Positions 17,686 through 25,526 of a stretch of DNA of 64,000 nt are shown here, in pieces. The position numbers and the translations under genes were made by a program. Position 1 is the first letter of the stretch. Every line of letters starts with the position of its first letter. The DNA is from Usitatibacter rugosus (lineage in GTDB: Bacteria; Pseudomonadota; Gammaproteobacteria; Burkholderiales; Usitatibacteraceae): NCBI RefSeq assembly GCF_013003965.1, contig NZ_CP053069.1, positions 1,643,419 through 1,707,418 of the forward strand. Reading direction: 5' to 3'. A model generated the notes under the pieces. The model saw only the letters and a list, made by a program, of their open reading frames with translations. It did not search any database and was not told the origin of the DNA.

Positions 17686-19044
17686 ATGCCCGATTCACAC
17701 GTCCCTTCGTCCGCCCTGCCGCTCTCGCGCGAGGCCATGGCGGCCATCGCGCGCCGCTCCCTGGAGCTCGCGCAGGAACGCGGCGCCACGCACGCGGAAT
17801 CCGAGATTTCCGCGGCCGTTGGCCAGTCCGTGACGGTGCGCCAGGGTGAAGTGGAGACGGTCGAATACAACCGCGACAAGGGCCTGGGCATCACGGTCTA
17901 CTTCGGCAACCGCCGCGGCAACGCGAGCACGTCCGATCTTTCCGAGGAAGCGGTCCAACGCACGGTCGAGGCCGCGTGCGCCATCGCGCGCCACACCGCC
18001 GCGGACGAAGCGGCGGGCCTTCCGGCTCCCGCGCGGCTCTTCAAGGGCGAGGCGCCCGACCTCTCGCTCGCGCATCCGTGGAAGCTCGATGTCGAACAGG
18101 CCATCGAGCTCGCGCGCATCACCGAGGCGGCCGCGCTGGCCGTCGACCCTCGTATCACGAACTCCGAGGGCGCCACGGTCTCGGCCAACGATGCCGACTT
18201 CATCTTCGCCAACACGCTCGGTTTCCTCGGCGGCTTCCCGACCTCGCGCTCGTCCATCGGCGTGGGCGTAGTGGCCGAGGAGGACGATGCGATGCAGAGG
18301 GACTATTGGTACACCTCGCATCGCGACCCGGCGCGCCTCGAGTCCGCCGAGGCCGTGGGCCGCCACGCCGGCGAGCGCGCCGTGCGCCGCATCGGCTCGC
18401 GCAAGCTCTCCACGATGGAAGCCCCGGTCATCTTCGAGGCCAACATCGCCGGCAGCCTCATCGGACACTTCGTTTCCGCGGCGAGCGGCTCTTCGCTCTA
18501 CCGCCGTTCGTCGTTCCTGCTCGACCACCTGGGCAAGCCCGTCTTCGCGCCGGGTGTGACGATCCTCGAGGACCCGTTTCGGCCGGGAGAGATGGCGAGC
18601 TCGTACTTCGATGCCGAAGGGGTCGCCACGTCGGCGCGCCGCGTGGTCGATGCGGGCGTGCTCACCGGCTGGTTCCTCTCCACGTACTCGGCGCGCAAGC
18701 TCGGCATGGAGACCACCGGCAACGCCGGCGGCAGCCACAACCTCATCCTCCAGCCCGGCGAGCACGACCTCCCAGGCCTGCTGCGCCTGATGGGACGCGG
18801 CCTGCTCGTGACGGAGCTGCTGGGCCAGGGCGTGAACGCCGTGACCGGCGACTACTCGCGCGGCGCCGCGGGCTTCTGGGTGGAAGGCGGTGAGATCCAG
18901 TATCCCGTCGAAGAAGTCACCATCGCGGGCAACCTGCTCACGATGTACAAGAACATCGCGGCGTGCGGCAACGACACGCTGATCCGGGGCTCGCGCCAGA
19001 CGGGTTCCGTCCTCCTCGATCGCATGACCATCGCCGGCAATTGA
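17686..19044 (+). CDS. pmbA: Metalloprotease PmbA (TldE)
   Basis: TldD/TldE-family peptidase subunit, 452 residues. With TldD it processes peptide antibiotics and unfolded substrates, and TldD carries the metal site. Features are MAAIARRSLELAQERGATHAE, the GVGVVAEEDDAMQRDYWYTSHRDP region and the C-terminal GNAGGSHNLILQPG and GVNAVTGDYSRGAAGFWVEGG motifs. The ATG at 17686 is chosen over an upstream TTG that would lie against the darP start. tldD is not in the window. Confidence 0.95.
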   Translation: MPDSHVPSSALPLSREAMAAIARRSLELAQERGATHAESEISAAVGQSVTVRQGEVETVEYNRDKGLGITVYFGNRRGNASTSDLSEEAVQRTVEAACAIARHTAADEAAGLPAPARLFKGEAPDLSLAHPWKLDVEQAIELARITEAAALAVDPRITNSEGATVSANDADFIFANTLGFLGGFPTSRSSIGVGVVAEEDDAMQRDYWYTSHRDPARLESAEAVGRHAGERAVRRIGSRKLSTMEAPVIFEANIAGSLIGHFVSAASGSSLYRRSSFLLDHLGKPVFAPGVTILEDPFRPGEMASSYFDAEGVATSARRVVDAGVLTGWFLSTYSARKLGMETTGNAGGSHNLILQPGEHDLPGLLRLMGRGLLVTELLGQGVNAVTGDYSRGAAGFWVEGGEIQYPVEEVTIAGNLLTMYKNIAACGNDTLIRGSRQTGSVLLDRMTIAGN

Positions 19045-19105
19045 GGTAGGCTCCTCGCGAGAGGGAGCGGCCAGCTCCCCCACAACTCCACGGAGGAGAT
19101 TCGCG

Positions 19106-20221
19106 ATGTCCCGCAGAAAATTCCTGAATACGGCCGGCGCAGGAATGGCCGGCATCCTCGCCACGGGCTCCGCCCCGGCTTTCGCGCAAGGTGCGCCCGA
19201 GGTCAAGTGGCGCTGCGTGTCGAGCTTCCCCAAGAGCCTGGACACCATCTTCGGCGCCGCGGAAGTGATGTCCAAGCGCATCGCCGCCGCCACCAACGGC
19301 AAGTTCCAGGTGCAGGTGTTCGCCGCGGGTGAAATCGTCGGCGGCTTCCAGGTGCTCGACGCCGTGCAGGGTGGCACGGTCGAGTGCGGCCACACCGCGC
19401 CCTACTACTACGTGGGCAAGGATCCGACGTTCGCGCTCGGCACCGCCATTCCCTTCGGCATGAACTGCCGCCAGTTCAACGCCTGGTGGTACGTGGGCGG
19501 GGGCGACCAGGTGTTCAACGAATTCGTGAACACGTACGGCGTGCAGTCGTTCCTCTGCGGCAACACCGGAGCCCAGATGGGCGGCTGGTACCGCAAGGAG
19601 ATCAAGACCGTCGCCGACCTGAAGGGCCTGAAGCTTCGCATCGGCGGCTTCGCCGGCCAGGTGCTCGCCAAGCTGGGCGTCGTGCCGCAGCAGATCCCCG
19701 GCGGCGAGATCTATCCCGCGCTGGAGAAGGGCACCATCGACGCGGCCGAATGGGTCGGCCCGTACGACGACGAGAAGCTGGGCCTGAACAAGATCGCCAA
19801 GTTCTACTATTACCCGGGCTGGTGGGAAGGCGGTCCCGCGCTGCACACCTTCGTGAACCAGAAGGCGTGGGCGGCGCTGCCGAAGGACTACCAGGCCATC
19901 TTCGAAGCGGCGTGCCACGAGGGCAACACGATGATGATGGCGCGCTACGACGCGGGCAATCCGCCGGCGCTGAAGAAGCTGGTGGCCGGCGGCACGCAGT
20001 TGCGCGGCTTCCCGCGCCCCGTGATGGACGCCTGCTACCTGGCGGCGCTGGAGCTCTATGCGGAGACCTCGGCCAAGAATCCGGCCTTCAAGAAGGTCTA
20101 CGAGCACTACATGAAGTTCCTGGAGGACCAGGTCGCGTGGTTCCGCGTTTGCGAAGGGACCTACGACAACTTCATGGCCAATCGCCCCAAGCCGGGCGCG
20201 GCGCCCGCGAAGAAGGCCTGA
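19106..20221 (+). CDS. TRAP transporter substrate-binding protein, TakP-like, Tat-exported
   Basis: Periplasmic receptor of a TRAP transporter, 371 residues. The N-terminus SRRKFLNTAGAGMAG is a twin-arginine signal, with cleavage near AFAQG. The fold is DctP (PF03480) with WWEGGPALHTFVN, typical of the TakP branch that binds 2-oxo acids. The conserved Arg contact lies in LKGLKLRIGGFAG. The start has a strong Shine-Dalgarno (GGAGGA). Its membrane partners lie downstream on the opposite strand, separated by a terminator and a long inverted repeat. The ligand is inferred only loosely. Confidence 0.93.
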   Translation: MSRRKFLNTAGAGMAGILATGSAPAFAQGAPEVKWRCVSSFPKSLDTIFGAAEVMSKRIAAATNGKFQVQVFAAGEIVGGFQVLDAVQGGTVECGHTAPYYYVGKDPTFALGTAIPFGMNCRQFNAWWYVGGGDQVFNEFVNTYGVQSFLCGNTGAQMGGWYRKEIKTVADLKGLKLRIGGFAGQVLAKLGVVPQQIPGGEIYPALEKGTIDAAEWVGPYDDEKLGLNKIAKFYYYPGWWEGGPALHTFVNQKAWAALPKDYQAIFEAACHEGNTMMMARYDAGNPPALKKLVAGGTQLRGFPRPVMDACYLAALELYAETSAKNPAFKKVYEHYMKFLEDQVAWFRVCEGTYDNFMANRPKPGAAPAKKA

Positions 20222-20240
20222 CGCGTTCGGTCTTGCAACG

Positions 20241-20272
20241 GAAAAAGCCCCGCTTCGCGGGGCTTTTGTTTT
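20241..20272 (+). terminator. Rho-independent terminator after the TRAP receptor gene
   Basis: AAAAAGCCCCGC-TTC-GCGGGGCTTTTGTTTT: a strong GC stem, a short loop and a U-rich tail 20 bases after the stop codon. The A-run before the stem makes it potentially bidirectional. Confidence 0.9.
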
Positions 20273-20299
20273 GAGTGACGCGAACGCCGATTTTTTTGA

Positions 20300-20438
20300 G
20301 GGGAGGAGGGGGAGGAAAGGCGGAGGAGGGAGAGGAAAGCAAGGAATGATGTAGCGACGTGTCTCGCGATCGAAAGCACCGCCTTCCCACTCGAATCGCT
20401 TTCCTCTCCCTCCTCCGCCTTTCCTCCCCTTCCTCCCC
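20300..20438. repeat. Polypurine/polypyrimidine long inverted repeat
   Basis: The arms 20300-20340 (purine-rich, GGGGAGGAGGGGGAGG...) and 20398-20438 (its complement) match at 40 of 41 positions, and outer bases (CGATTTTT...GAGGGG) also pair. The loop is 57 bases with no gene. It lies between convergent TRAP genes. Mirror-type purine tracts of this kind can also form triplex DNA. Confidence 0.8.
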
Positions 20439-20470
20439 TGAAAAATCGGAGCAAAGAAGGTCCCCGCTAC

Positions 20471-22111
20471 CTACTTCTTCTCTTCGCTCTTTCCACCGAA
20501 CGCCTTTTGGAGCTCGGCATCCGAGTCCTCGAGGGACTTCCCCGAATCGGTCTCGGCGGGAATCTCGATCTTCACCTTGTCGAGATCCACGGCGATCGGC
20601 TTGTCGAGGAACATCGTGACCTGGTTGGGGAAGGCGATCACCAGGATCACGAGGATCAGCTGCAGCCCCACCCAGGGCAGCGCGCCCCAGTAGATGTCGC
20701 TGCTCTTCACTTCCTTCGGCGCCACGCCGCGCAGGTACATGAGCGCGAAGCCAAACGGCGGGTGCATGAAGGAGGTCTGCAGGTTCACGCACAGCATCAC
20801 GCCGAACCAGATCAGCGCCGCGTCCTCGCCGACCACCGGCGTCAGCAGCACCTTCGCGATCGGCGCCAGCAGCGGCACGATGATGAAGACGATCTCGAAG
20901 AAGTCGAGGAAGAACGCGATGAAGAACACGAAGAGGTTCACGAACAGCAGGAAGCCCCACACGCCGCCCGGAAGGTTCGACAGCAGGTGCTCCAGCCACG
21001 GGCCGCCGTTCACGCCCTGGAACACGACCGAGAAGCAGGTCGAGCCCACGAGGATGAAGATCACCATCGCCGTGAGCCGCATGGTGGTCTGGTAGGCCTG
21101 GCGGATCAGCGCGATCAGGTCCGGGATCGTGGCCGCGCGCACCGTCATGAAGACGATCGCGATGTAGAGGACGGCGATGGCAACCTGGAAGGGCAGTGAC
21201 TTGAACGCGTAGATGCCGATGATCGTGGCGACACCGCCCGCGGCGATGCCGGCCCAGAAGATGCGCTTCTGCTTGCCGAGCGCGGGATGGCGGAGTGTCG
21301 CGAGCACGATCGCGCCGACGGCGCCCATCGCGCCGCCTTCGGTGGGGGTGGCGAGGCCGAGGAACAACGTGCCCAGCACCAGGAAGATCAGCACGGCCGC
21401 GGGGATGATGCCCCACAGGCACTTCTTCCACAGCGCCCAGCCCTGCAGCGTGCGGTCTTCCTTCGGGATGGCCGGGACCCACTCGGGCTTCACGATGCTG
21501 ATCACGAAGGTGAAGGCCATGAAGAGCGCGATCTGCAGCAGCGAAGGGCCCCAGGCGCCGAGGTACATGTCGCCCACCGACTTGCCGAGCTGGTCGGCGA
21601 GCACGATCAGCACGAGCGACGGGGGTACCAGCTGGGTGATCGTGCCCGACGCGGCGAGCACGCCCGTCGCATAACGCATGTTGTACTTGTACCGCATCAT
21701 CACCGGCAGCGAGATGAGCGCCATCGCGATCACCTGCGCGGCGACGGTTCCCGTGATGGCTCCGAGGATGAAGCCCACGAGGATCACGGAGTAGCCGAGG
21801 CCGCCGCGCATCGGGCCGAAGAGCTGGCCCATGGAATCCAGCATGTCCTCCGCGATGCCGCACCTCTCCAGGACCGTTCCCATGAACGTGAAGAACGGGA
21901 TGGCGAGCAGCAGCTCGTTGGACAGCACGTTGCCGAAGATGCGTTGCGGGATCGCCTGCAGGAAGCCGGCGGGGAAGTAGCCCATCTCGATGGCCGCGAA
22001 GCCGAAGACCAGGCCCAGCGCCGCGAGCGTGAACGCAACCGGATAGCCGATCAGCATGAAGAGGATCAGGCCGCCGAACATCAGCGGCGGCATCCACTCC
22101 AGGGGAATCAT
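20471..22111 (-). CDS. TRAP transporter large permease (DctM/TakM family)
   Basis: Twelve-to-fourteen-span membrane permease of a sodium-driven TRAP system, 546 residues, longer than typical DctM (about 430) as in TakM-like proteins. The start region MIPLEWMPPLMFGGLILFMLIGYPVAFTLA and the GVLAASGTITQLVPPSLVLIVLAD loop are family signatures. The C-terminal tail (about 500-546) is soluble and charged. It overlaps the small permease by ATGA. The substrate receptor is encoded convergently on the other strand. Confidence 0.93.
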   Translation of the reverse strand: MIPLEWMPPLMFGGLILFMLIGYPVAFTLAALGLVFGFAAIEMGYFPAGFLQAIPQRIFGNVLSNELLLAIPFFTFMGTVLERCGIAEDMLDSMGQLFGPMRGGLGYSVILVGFILGAITGTVAAQVIAMALISLPVMMRYKYNMRYATGVLAASGTITQLVPPSLVLIVLADQLGKSVGDMYLGAWGPSLLQIALFMAFTFVISIVKPEWVPAIPKEDRTLQGWALWKKCLWGIIPAAVLIFLVLGTLFLGLATPTEGGAMGAVGAIVLATLRHPALGKQKRIFWAGIAAGGVATIIGIYAFKSLPFQVAIAVLYIAIVFMTVRAATIPDLIALIRQAYQTTMRLTAMVIFILVGSTCFSVVFQGVNGGPWLEHLLSNLPGGVWGFLLFVNLFVFFIAFFLDFFEIVFIIVPLLAPIAKVLLTPVVGEDAALIWFGVMLCVNLQTSFMHPPFGFALMYLRGVAPKEVKSSDIYWGALPWVGLQLILVILVIAFPNQVTMFLDKPIAVDLDKVKIEIPAETDSGKSLEDSDAELQKAFGGKSEEKK

Positions 22112-22647
22112 TGAACCGGCCTCTCGTAGTGCGTGACGTAGCGGACGTCGCCGTGGAGGGCGGCCGCTCTCTTGATGATCTCCGACACGCCTTGCAGCGC
22201 GACCAGGAAGAAGCCGACCGGGATGACGAGCTTCACCGGCCAGCGGATGAGGCCGCCGGGATTACCGGAGAATTCCTGCACGGCCCAGCTCTGCATGAAG
22301 AACGTCCAGGCGTGATAGCCGATCAGCAGCATGGTCGGGATGAGGAAGACCGCGGTGCCGATCATGTCGAGCCACATCTTGCCGCGCTCGGACAAGTGGA
22401 GATAAAGAATGTCGACGCGAACGTGCTCGTTCTGCTTCAGTGTGTACGATGCACCGAGCATCACCATTCCGGCGAACAGGTACCACTGGATTTCGAGCCA
22501 GGCGTTGGACGAGAGGTCGAACGCGTATCGCGACATCGCATTGCCCGCGCTGATGAGGCAGGCGAGCAGCACGAGGATGTTGGCGAGCCAGCCCAGGCGC
22601 TCGTTCAACCAGTCGATGCTTCTCGACAGGAGTAGCAAGTGTCGCAA
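22108..22647 (-). CDS. TRAP transporter small permease (DctQ family)
   Basis: Four-span accessory membrane subunit, 179 residues. The motif SNAWLEIQWYLFAGMVMLGASYTLKQNEHVRVD is characteristic of DctQ. The start is TTG at 22647, supported by GGGGA five bases upstream; no ATG gives a complete first span. It forms the DctQ-DctM pair with the next gene and pairs functionally with the receptor at 19106-20221. It is divergent from the TlpA-like gene with about 60 bases between. Confidence 0.88.
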   Translation of the reverse strand: MRHLLLLSRSIDWLNERLGWLANILVLLACLISAGNAMSRYAFDLSSNAWLEIQWYLFAGMVMLGASYTLKQNEHVRVDILYLHLSERGKMWLDMIGTAVFLIPTMLLIGYHAWTFFMQSWAVQEFSGNPGGLIRWPVKLVIPVGFFLVALQGVSEIIKRAAALHGDVRYVTHYERPVQ

Positions 22648-22709
22648 TCGGGTCCCCGGAATAATACGAACGACTGTCTTGTTGTCGCGGGATTATACGG
22701 GGATTGCCC

Positions 22710-23216
22710 ATGACCAAACCTTTCATTAGCCTGCTGTCCACGCTCTTTTTCGCCTGTGCCGGCGCCGCTTTCGCGGTCGAGGTCGGCGCTCCGGCTCCGG
22801 CCGTGGCGTTCAAGCCGCTCTCCGATTCCACCGTTCCGCCCACGCTCGCGGCACTGAAGGGCAGCGTGGTCTACGTCGACTTCTGGGCCTCGTGGTGCAC
22901 GCCCTGCCTGCGGTCCATGCCGGCGCTGCGCACGCTCTACGGCAAGCACAAGGACCAGGGCTTCGTGGTGATCGGGGTGAACAAGGACGTGAGCCTCGCG
23001 GAAGCCGAGCGCTTCCTGCGGCGCTTCCCGGTCTCGTTCCCGCTCGCCACCGATGCAGGCGATTCGGTCGCCAAGGCCTTCGATGTGAAGACGATGCCGA
23101 GCGGCTACCTCATCGACCGCACCGGCACGGTGCGCCAGGTCCTGCGCGGGTTCAACGCGGACACCGAGGCGGCGCTCGCGAAGCAGGTCCAGGATCTCCT
23201 GGCGGTGAAGCCGTGA
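22710..23216 (+). CDS. TlpA-like periplasmic thioredoxin
   Basis: Exported thioredoxin-fold protein, 168 residues, with a signal peptide (1-22, ending AAFA). The active site is WCTPC (Cys63, Cys66) and the cis-Pro region TMPSGYLID is present. This matches TlpA/ResA-type reductases that keep exported cysteines reduced. The ATG at 22710 is preferred over an in-frame TTG six bases earlier. It is the first gene of a tightly overlapping set with a Cys-tailed lipoprotein, DUF3570 and ApbE, which points to reducing the lipoprotein's cysteines as a plausible role. Confidence 0.92.
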   Translation: MTKPFISLLSTLFFACAGAAFAVEVGAPAPAVAFKPLSDSTVPPTLAALKGSVVYVDFWASWCTPCLRSMPALRTLYGKHKDQGFVVIGVNKDVSLAEAERFLRRFPVSFPLATDAGDSVAKAFDVKTMPSGYLIDRTGTVRQVLRGFNADTEAALAKQVQDLLAVKP

Positions 23217-23416
23217 GGGCAGTGCTCGCGGTCCTTGCGGTGGTGGCGCTGTCCGGCTGTGCGAGCGTCGCGCCCTGGGAGCGCGGCTATCTCGCCCGTC
23301 CCGACATGGGGCTCGATCCCGCGGCTCCGGCGCGCGCGCTCGACAAGACGTACGCCTCGAAGGAAGCGGCCGCCGGCGGCGGCGCGGTCGGCGGAGGTGG
23401 CTGTGGCTGCAACTGA
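23213..23416 (+). CDS. DUF4266 small lipoprotein with CxC tail
   Basis: A 67-residue lipoprotein. The lipobox LSGC places the lipidated Cys at 16, followed by the DUF4266 core (ASVAPWERGYLARPDMGLDP) and a Gly-rich tail ending CGCN with Cys64 and Cys66. The start is GTG, overlapping the TlpA-like stop (GTGA), and its 3' end overlaps the DUF3570 gene by 14 bases. The terminal CxC could bind a metal or form a disulphide, and the partner thioredoxin supports a redox role. No function is established for the family. Confidence 0.88.
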   Translation: MRAVLAVLAVVALSGCASVAPWERGYLARPDMGLDPAAPARALDKTYASKEAAAGGGAVGGGGCGCN

Positions 23417-24575
23417 GGCCAGCGAGAAGGAAGCCCAGCGCGAAACGAACGGGGCAACGCTCGCCATCCTGATGCGAGCGGCCCTGGCGCTTCCCGTGCT
23501 GGCACTTCCGGTCCGGGCGCAGGCGGCGGAGGTGGGCGAGATCGGCTTCGCGCTCCTCGGCTACAAGGAACGCGGCCTCATGAAGATCTCCGAGCCGCTG
23601 ATGTGGGGCAAGGCGCAGATCGGCGACAACTGGACGGTGAGCGCGAGCGCCCTCGTGGACATCGTCACCGGGGCGTCGCCGGAGCTCGTGAGCAATCAGT
23701 CGGGCTCGCCGATGCGGACGGTCACCGGTGCGTCCATCAGCGATCGCCGAACGGCGGGCGACCTGAAGGTGACGCGGCGCTTCGGGCCGCTCACGCTCGG
23801 AGCCTCTCGGGCCGTGTCGAACGAGGAGGACTACCGCTCGCGAGCCTTCGGCCTCGACGCCACCTACGAGCTGGAGGGCAAGCTCACCACGTTCGCCGCC
23901 GGCTACGGCAAGTCGAACGACCGCGTGGGCTCCGCCGACAACCCGGATCTCGACGAGCGCCGCGACACGAAGGAGTACCTGCTCGGCATCACCCAGGTGA
24001 TCTCGTCCACGGCGCTGGTGCAATCGTCGCTGCAGTGGAGCCGCGGCAAGGGTTACTACAACGATCCCTACAAACGCACGCTCACGTTCTATCCGGACGC
24101 GGAGCTTCCCACCCTGTACGACGACACGCGGCCTTCCGAGCGCGACACGCTCGCGTGGCTCACGCGCTTCCGCCACCACGATCCCGGCCGCGGCACCTTG
24201 CAGGCCGACTATCGCTACTACCACGACGATTGGGGCATCTCCGCGCACACGCTCGAGGTGGCCTACCAGTGGGACTTCTCGGAGGCGTGGTCGGTGCGGC
24301 CGGCGCTGCGCTACTACACGCAGTCCGCGGCGGACTTCTACGGCCAGGTCGTGCCGCGCCCGCCGCCCGAGACGCTCTCGAGCGACCAGCGCCTCGCCGC
24401 GTTCGGCGGCCTCTCGCCGTCGGTGCGGCTCACGTGGCGCCTGGACACCATCACGGTCGAGGGCACGGCGGGCTACTACTACAACGCCGCGAACCTGCGC
24501 CCGGGCGGCGGCACCGAAGGCTTCGTGCCGCTCCGCGCGTACTATGGCCTCGTCACGATCGTAAAGTCGTTCTGA
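23403..24575 (+). CDS. DUF3570 protein, predicted outer-membrane beta-barrel with flavinylation-like motifs
   Basis: A 390-residue protein of the DUF3570 family (PF12094). A membrane-targeting segment at about 20-42 precedes alternating aromatic strands typical of an outer-membrane barrel, ending in the classic C-terminal ...LVTIVKSF. Residues 86-92 read DIVTGAS, matching the ApbE flavin-transfer consensus D-x-x-[ST]-G-A-[ST], and 105-111 read RTVTGAS. ApbE is encoded next. The start is GTG 23403, five bases after GGAGG; another in-frame GTG lies two codons upstream. Function unknown; a flavin-bearing envelope electron carrier is my inference. Confidence 0.85.
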   Translation: MAATEASEKEAQRETNGATLAILMRAALALPVLALPVRAQAAEVGEIGFALLGYKERGLMKISEPLMWGKAQIGDNWTVSASALVDIVTGASPELVSNQSGSPMRTVTGASISDRRTAGDLKVTRRFGPLTLGASRAVSNEEDYRSRAFGLDATYELEGKLTTFAAGYGKSNDRVGSADNPDLDERRDTKEYLLGITQVISSTALVQSSLQWSRGKGYYNDPYKRTLTFYPDAELPTLYDDTRPSERDTLAWLTRFRHHDPGRGTLQADYRYYHDDWGISAHTLEVAYQWDFSEAWSVRPALRYYTQSAADFYGQVVPRPPPETLSSDQRLAAFGGLSPSVRLTWRLDTITVEGTAGYYYNAANLRPGGGTEGFVPLRAYYGLVTIVKSF

Positions 24576-24582
24576 TCCCGAG

Positions 24583-25497
24583 ATGACGCTGTACCCGTTC
24601 ACGTTCCAGGCGATGGCCGCCACGAACGAGGTCCAGGTGCACGCGGCCACGCCGGAGGCCGCGCGCTTCGCCGCGGCGCTCGCCATCGAGGAAGTGCGCC
24701 GCATCGAGGCGAAGTACTCCCGCTATCGCCCCGAGAGCGTGGTCTCGCGCATCAATGCCGCCGCGGGCGGCGATCCGGTGGCCATCGACGCGGAGACGGC
24801 CCAGCTCCTCGCCTATGCCGACTCCTGCTACCAGATGAGCGGCGGACTCTTCGATGCCACGTCCGGCGTGCTCCGGCGCGCCTGGGATTTCAAGAAGGCT
24901 CGCGTTCCGACCGAGCGCGAGCTCGGGCCGCTGCGGGTGCGCATCGGCTGGTCGCGTGTCGAGAGATCCGAGAACACCGTGCGACTGCCCGAGGCCGGCA
25001 TGGAGCTCGACTTCGGCGGCTTCGGCAAGGAGTACGCCGTGGATCGCGCGGTGGCCGTCCTGCTCGAGCACGGCATCGAGGGCGCGATGGTGAACATGGC
25101 CGGCGATCTTGCGATTACGGGGCCGCAACCGGGCCGCGCGCCGTGGCGCGTGGGCGTGCAGCATCCGCGCCGCGCGGGGACGGTGGTGGCGACGGTGGAT
25201 GTTTCATCCGGGGCGCTCGCCACGAGCGGCGACTACGAGCGGTATGTCGAGGTGGAGGGCGTGCGGCACTGCCACGTGCTCGATCCGCGCACCGGCCATT
25301 CGGCTCGCGGCTTCCAGTCGGTGACCGCGATCGCTCCGACCTGCCTCGTGGCCGGCACGGCGACGACGATCGCGATGCTGAAAGGGGCGGACAGCGGCCA
25401 GGAATGGCTGGCCGGGCTGGGATTGCCGCACCTGTGCGTGCTCGAAGACGGCGCGGTCGTGGACCGGACGGGAGGCCGGCCAGGGGGCGCGTGCTAA
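24583..25497 (+). CDS. apbE: FAD:protein FMN transferase (ApbE)
   Basis: Attaches FMN from FAD through a phosphoester to Ser/Thr of target proteins. The 304-residue protein has the family [10 protein letters not shown] start, [26 protein letters not shown], the [14 protein letters not shown] Mg/FAD motif and [11 protein letters not shown]. Notably I see no signal peptide or lipobox, whereas many ApbE proteins are periplasmic lipoproteins; either transfer happens before export or the annotated start is incomplete. It follows DUF3570 by seven bases, so its target is probably within this cluster. Confidence 0.93.
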   Translation: MTLYPFTFQAMAATNEVQVHAATPEAARFAAALAIEEVRRIEAKYSRYRPESVVSRINAAAGGDPVAIDAETAQLLAYADSCYQMSGGLFDATSGVLRRAWDFKKARVPTERELGPLRVRIGWSRVERSENTVRLPEAGMELDFGGFGKEYAVDRAVAVLLEHGIEGAMVNMAGDLAITGPQPGRAPWRVGVQHPRRAGTVVATVDVSSGALATSGDYERYVEVEGVRHCHVLDPRTGHSARGFQSVTAIAPTCLVAGTATTIAMLKGADSGQEWLAGLGLPHLCVLEDGAVVDRTGGRPGGAC

Positions 25498-25526
25498 AAT
25501 TTCCGTTTGATTTCAAGCCCGCGCTC

